Shown: positions 60,913 through 64,000 of the stretch, piece after piece
Layout: each line of letters begins with the position of its first letter
How positions within the stretch are numbered: position 1 is the first letter of the stretch
Assembly: GCA_037952775.1 (NCBI GenBank)
Contig: JBANAY010000001.1
Location: 806,001-870,000 of the forward strand
Source: Clonostachys chloroleuca
Taxonomy: Eukaryota; Ascomycota; Sordariomycetes; Hypocreales; Bionectriaceae
DNA: 64,000 nt
Reading direction: 5' to 3'
Notes under the pieces: model-generated
The model's database searches: none
What the model saw: only the letters and a program-made list of their open reading frames with translations
What the model was told of the DNA's origin: nothing
Position numbers and translations under genes: made by a program

Positions 60913-61038
60913 CCCCAGCAAAATGCCTTGTTTGGACAGCCCCTTGTCACGCATGGACCTAGAACGGTTGTGGTCTCACCTGGTCTGGGGCCTGGGGAGA
61001 TGGTCTCCGCCAGACCCCCCTGTGTCCACATGCCCCAG
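60913..61038 (+). promoter_or_regulatory. cluster of four CreA/CRE1-type sites
   Basis: CTGGGG occurs at 60985-60990 and 60992-60997 and its complement CCCCAG at 60913-60918 and 61033-61038. All match the carbon-repressor consensus SYGGRG. They lie about 415-540 bp upstream of a sugar transporter ATG, and CreA acts best on closely paired sites. Function is inferred. Confidence 0.4.
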
Positions 61039-61264
61039 AGAACAGAAGATGGACGCATACGAGACCCTCCATTACCAGCTTGACGCCGGAGAAGGCACAT
61101 GGGCAGTTCGGGGCCATTGATTTTTTTCTCTCCCGCCTTTCCGCCACTAGGTAGGGCACCGTCAATTTGGCGGTCCCTGATCCCGGTCTCCTCAGCTGTT
61201 AGAACGCCGAGGGAACTTGTCGCTTGCTCCTTTCGTCTAAGGGAACGATCTGCTAGGAAACTTT

Positions 61265-61271
61265 TATAAAA
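61265..61271 (+). promoter_or_regulatory. candidate TATA box of the sugar transporter
   Basis: TATAAAA 183 bp upstream of the ATG at 61454, followed by pyrimidine-rich sequence suitable for transcription start. Confidence 0.4.
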
Positions 61272-61453
61272 CTCTCTTTCCCCATATCTGTTTCGAGTTC
61301 CCTCGCATCTTCTCACCCCAGCGCCAATCTTGTGTAGCTTGCACTAGCAACCTCCTCCAAAGCCATCACCACTGGCGGCCTCAATCTCTAGTTCGACACC
61401 TTAGAATCTTCTACTTTGTTGGTCTCTGCAGCCGATTGTGCTCGCTGCCCGTC

Positions 61454-63306
61454 ATGGTCACCCTGACCAAACAGCCCGAGGGCACCGTCGATAGGGACGC
61501 CCCTCGATTCGAGAGGGTCACTTGGTACAAGGAACCCCATCTGCGAAAGCTGTACTTCCTGTCCATCTTCCTTCTTGTCGGTTCTGCTACCACCGGCTAC
61601 GATGGAATGCTTCTCAATACGTCTCAGCAGATGGACTACTGGGCGGCGTACTTCCCTGAGAACAAGGATGCCAACAAGCTGGGTATCATGATCAATATGT
61701 ACAATATTGGTTCTATCATTTCCTTCTTCATCACACCCTATCTTGCCGATCGATTTGGCCGTCGCCCCATCATTATGCTGGGCGCATTCCTCATGACCGT
61801 TGGTGCCATGATCACGGCCTTTGCCAACGGCTATGGAAGTGAGTTTATTGTTACAAGGAGATCAAGTTTATCTTCAAAGACTAACGGTCTCAACTCTAGT
61901 GTACATGGGAGGCCGATTTGTTCTCGGTTTCGGAAACTCATTCTCTCAAATGTGCTCTCCCCTTTTGCTCACTGAGATTTGCCACCCCCAGCACCGTGCG
62001 CCCCTGACGACGGTCTACAACTGTCTCTGGAACTTGGGATCCTTGGGTAAGTGATCATGCCACTGGAGTCCGCCTAATCTTGTGCTGACACGTTTTCCTC
62101 TAGTCGTGTCCTGCGTTGGCTGGGGCACCGCCTCCATCAATGGCGACTGGTCCTGGAGGTCCATCACCTTTATCCAGTGCGTACCCTCGCTTATGCAGCT
62201 TATTGGAATCTGGTGGATTCCCGAGTCGCCCCGATTCCTTGTCAACAAGGACAGGTCCGAGGAAGCCCTGCAGGTTCTCGCCAAGCACCACGGTGGAGGT
62301 GATGCGAACAACGCAACTGTCCAGTTCCAGTACCGCGAGATCAAGGAGGTCATTGAGCGCGACCGTGTCGGTGGAACCAAGACTGGCTACACCGATTTCG
62401 TCAAGACCAGGGGCAACCTGTGGCGTCTTGGTATCATCGTCTCTCTTGGTATAATCTCTCAGTACTCTGGTAATGCTGTCTTGTCAAACTACATGAACAT
62501 CATCCTCGTCGGTGCCGGTATTAAGGAACAGAACAAGAAGCTTGCTGTAAGTTAAACAAACCTGAGATAATACCTCGCTGGAGCGACATACTGACAGTCT
62601 ACTGTAGCTGACCGCTGGAAAAACAATCCTTGATCTTGGATCTTCCATTGCTGCCGCCTTCTGCGTTGACAAGTTCGGTCGCCGCCCTCTTTTCTTAATT
62701 TCGACTTGCGGCATGGTCGCGTCCTTCATCTGCTGGACAATCACCGCCGCCATCTACGAGAACTCTGAGATCCAGGTTCCCGTCACCGATGAGAATGCAG
62801 AGGGTGTTGAGTACACCAACTCTGGCGCTGGATACGCCCAGCTTCCCTTCATCTGGATCTTCGGTGTCTTCTACAGTATTGGTTTCTCTGGACTTCTTGT
62901 CAGCTACGCCCTGGAGATTCTCCCCTTCCATCTCCGTGCCAAGGGTATGATGATCATGAACATTACCGTCCAGGCCATCCTGGCTCTCGGAAAGTAAGTC
63001 TTCCCCTTACACACACTCCATCCACCAAAGAGAACAATTGACTAATCCCCCCGCCTTAGCCAAACCAACAAGCTCGCCTGGGACAACATGCCCAACCACT
63101 GGAACTTCCTCCTCTTCTACACCATCTGGGACCTGTGCGAACTCGTCTTCGTCTACTTCTTCTACGTCGAGACCAAGGGCCCCACCCTCGAGGAGATTGC
63201 GCGCATCTTCGACGGAGACGACGCGGCCACCCACATCGACTTCGAGCAGGTCGAGAAGGAGGTCCAGCTCACTGCTCATGACGAGCGGTTCGATGGCAAA
63301 GCTTGA
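61454..63306 (+). CDS. MFS sugar transporter (sugar porter family, lactose-permease-like)
   Basis: Five exons (61454-61838, 61900-62046, 62104-62546, 62608-62993, 63060-63306) give 535 residues, a normal size for a 12-TM fungal sugar porter. The family marks are all present: GYDGMLLN in TM1, DRFGRRP after TM2, GRFVLGFGNSF in TM4, PESPRFL after TM6, DKFGRRPLF after TM8, and VETKGPTLEEI after TM12. The overall pattern (TTGYDGMLLNTSQQMDYW) resembles the fungal lactose permease/hexose permease-like group, which takes up sugars with protons at the plasma membrane. The substrate is not certain. Nearby CreA-type sites upstream suggest glucose repression. Confidence 0.93.
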
Positions 63307-64000
63307 TAGTCTGAGAAATCTAATAGTTGTGCCATTCTTGGAAAAAGCTAATCGGACGGGGGAGAGAATTTCTCTCGAGCTTAGTCCTGATTACTTTTCT
63401 TCATCAAGGTGTAGTGTATATATATTCGGATGAGTGTTGGATCCGAGGGGAAGAGGGAAGTGACTGGAGGTGGTAGTTCAGTTATTTTTTGTGTTCGTCT
63501 CCTTAGCGCTCGTTGATAATGGATAATGATACCACAATGTCAAGGTTGAATTTGAGACTACGATGCGTGTGATTTAATGTGATTGAGACGACATGTTACA
63601 GGGACAAGAGGTGAGGGCCATGTGGTGTTTTTGGGGCGTTGGAGAGCGATAGGGGAGTTGCTCTCTTGATGTTTGGCTTTAAGGGCTAAGTTTTATTACA
63701 ATGAAACAAATTTTATTCAACATGGCACAATGATGTCACTATGGAGGAGCTCGGGTTAATACTATAAAATTGAATTATATTATATTATGATTCAAAGGGG
63801 AGCGAAATGCAAAGTATTAGGTTTAAAACAAACAAAAAAGCTTAGGAACGAGTCTACTAAGTGGATGTAAATGCAAAGAAAAACACTAGGAAATGCCACG
63901 GAACTGTGATTATTACCCCTTTTGACGGAGGGTTGTTCTCCATCTGCGCCAATTACCACGCCTCGACTCGCTTACCATACCCTGTGGACGGGGCTGCGAG
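63307..64000. other. 3' flank, no gene seen
   Basis: 3' region of the sugar transporter and AT-rich sequence to the right edge. No supported frame. Confidence 0.5.

Noticed and set aside
1..64000. tRNA, rRNA, CRISPR array or transposase
   Set aside because: I looked for T-loop-like motifs, direct-repeat arrays and transposase or reverse-transcriptase motifs and found none convincing by eye; a tRNA scan could still reveal one.

Overview
The window is nuclear DNA of a filamentous ascomycete (Pezizomycotina; codon use and gene content fit a sordariomycete, but that rank is inference). Genes carry short introns (about 50-90 nt) with GTAAGT/GTATGT-type donors, CTAAC/CTGAC-like branch sites and YAG acceptors. 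The protein types are typically fungal: Zn2Cys6 regulators, many MFS transporters, a fungal-type NLR amino-terminal domain and a GT15 mannosyltransferase relative. Nothing in the window looks bacterial, mitochondrial or viral.

Layout. 1-3.4 kb: the tail of an unassigned gene, then a decayed TPR-CHAT gene. 3.4-7.9 kb: a DHA1-type MFS transporter divergent from a Zn2Cys6 regulator, with a perfect 13-bp CCG/CGG palindrome between them. 8.3-15.5 kb: methionine aminopeptidase 1, an F-box protein with a lipid-anchor-like N terminus, a secreted CE12-type esterase and mevalonate kinase. 16.4-19.3 kb: a TPR relic and a broken cytochrome P450. 19.9-32.2 kb: a GNAT acetyltransferase, a Zn2Cys6 regulator divergent from a monocarboxylate-type transporter (two more inverted repeats in their promoter), a DHA2 drug-efflux-type transporter, a third Zn2Cys6 regulator and an orphan protein. 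No biosynthetic backbone enzyme is visible, so this is an accessory block of three regulator/transporter pairs and not a recognisable metabolite cluster.

32.2-35.9 kb holds no gene I can support. From 35.9 kb the content is more housekeeping: a free-standing NWD domain (the N-terminal module of fungal NACHT receptors, here without NACHT or repeats), the HIR1/HIRA histone chaperone (one base missing in a C run), a degraded KRE2/KTR-type mannosyltransferase, a Golgi nucleotide-sugar transporter, a GMPPA-type GDP-mannose pyrophosphorylase subunit, an orphan protein, a dynamin-like GTPase and a sugar transporter with clustered CreA-type sites upstream. The nucleotide-sugar transporter and the GMPPA-like protein are adjacent and both bear on glycosylation.

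Intact genes were modelled by hand; their exon lengths sum to whole codons. A recurring theme is gene decay: four loci are broken (TPR-CHAT, TPR relic, P450, KRE2-like), and several breaks are TAG codons of the kind C-to-T change at CpA would give. Two single-base losses lie in homopolymer runs (P450 A run, HIR1 C run) and could be assembly errors.
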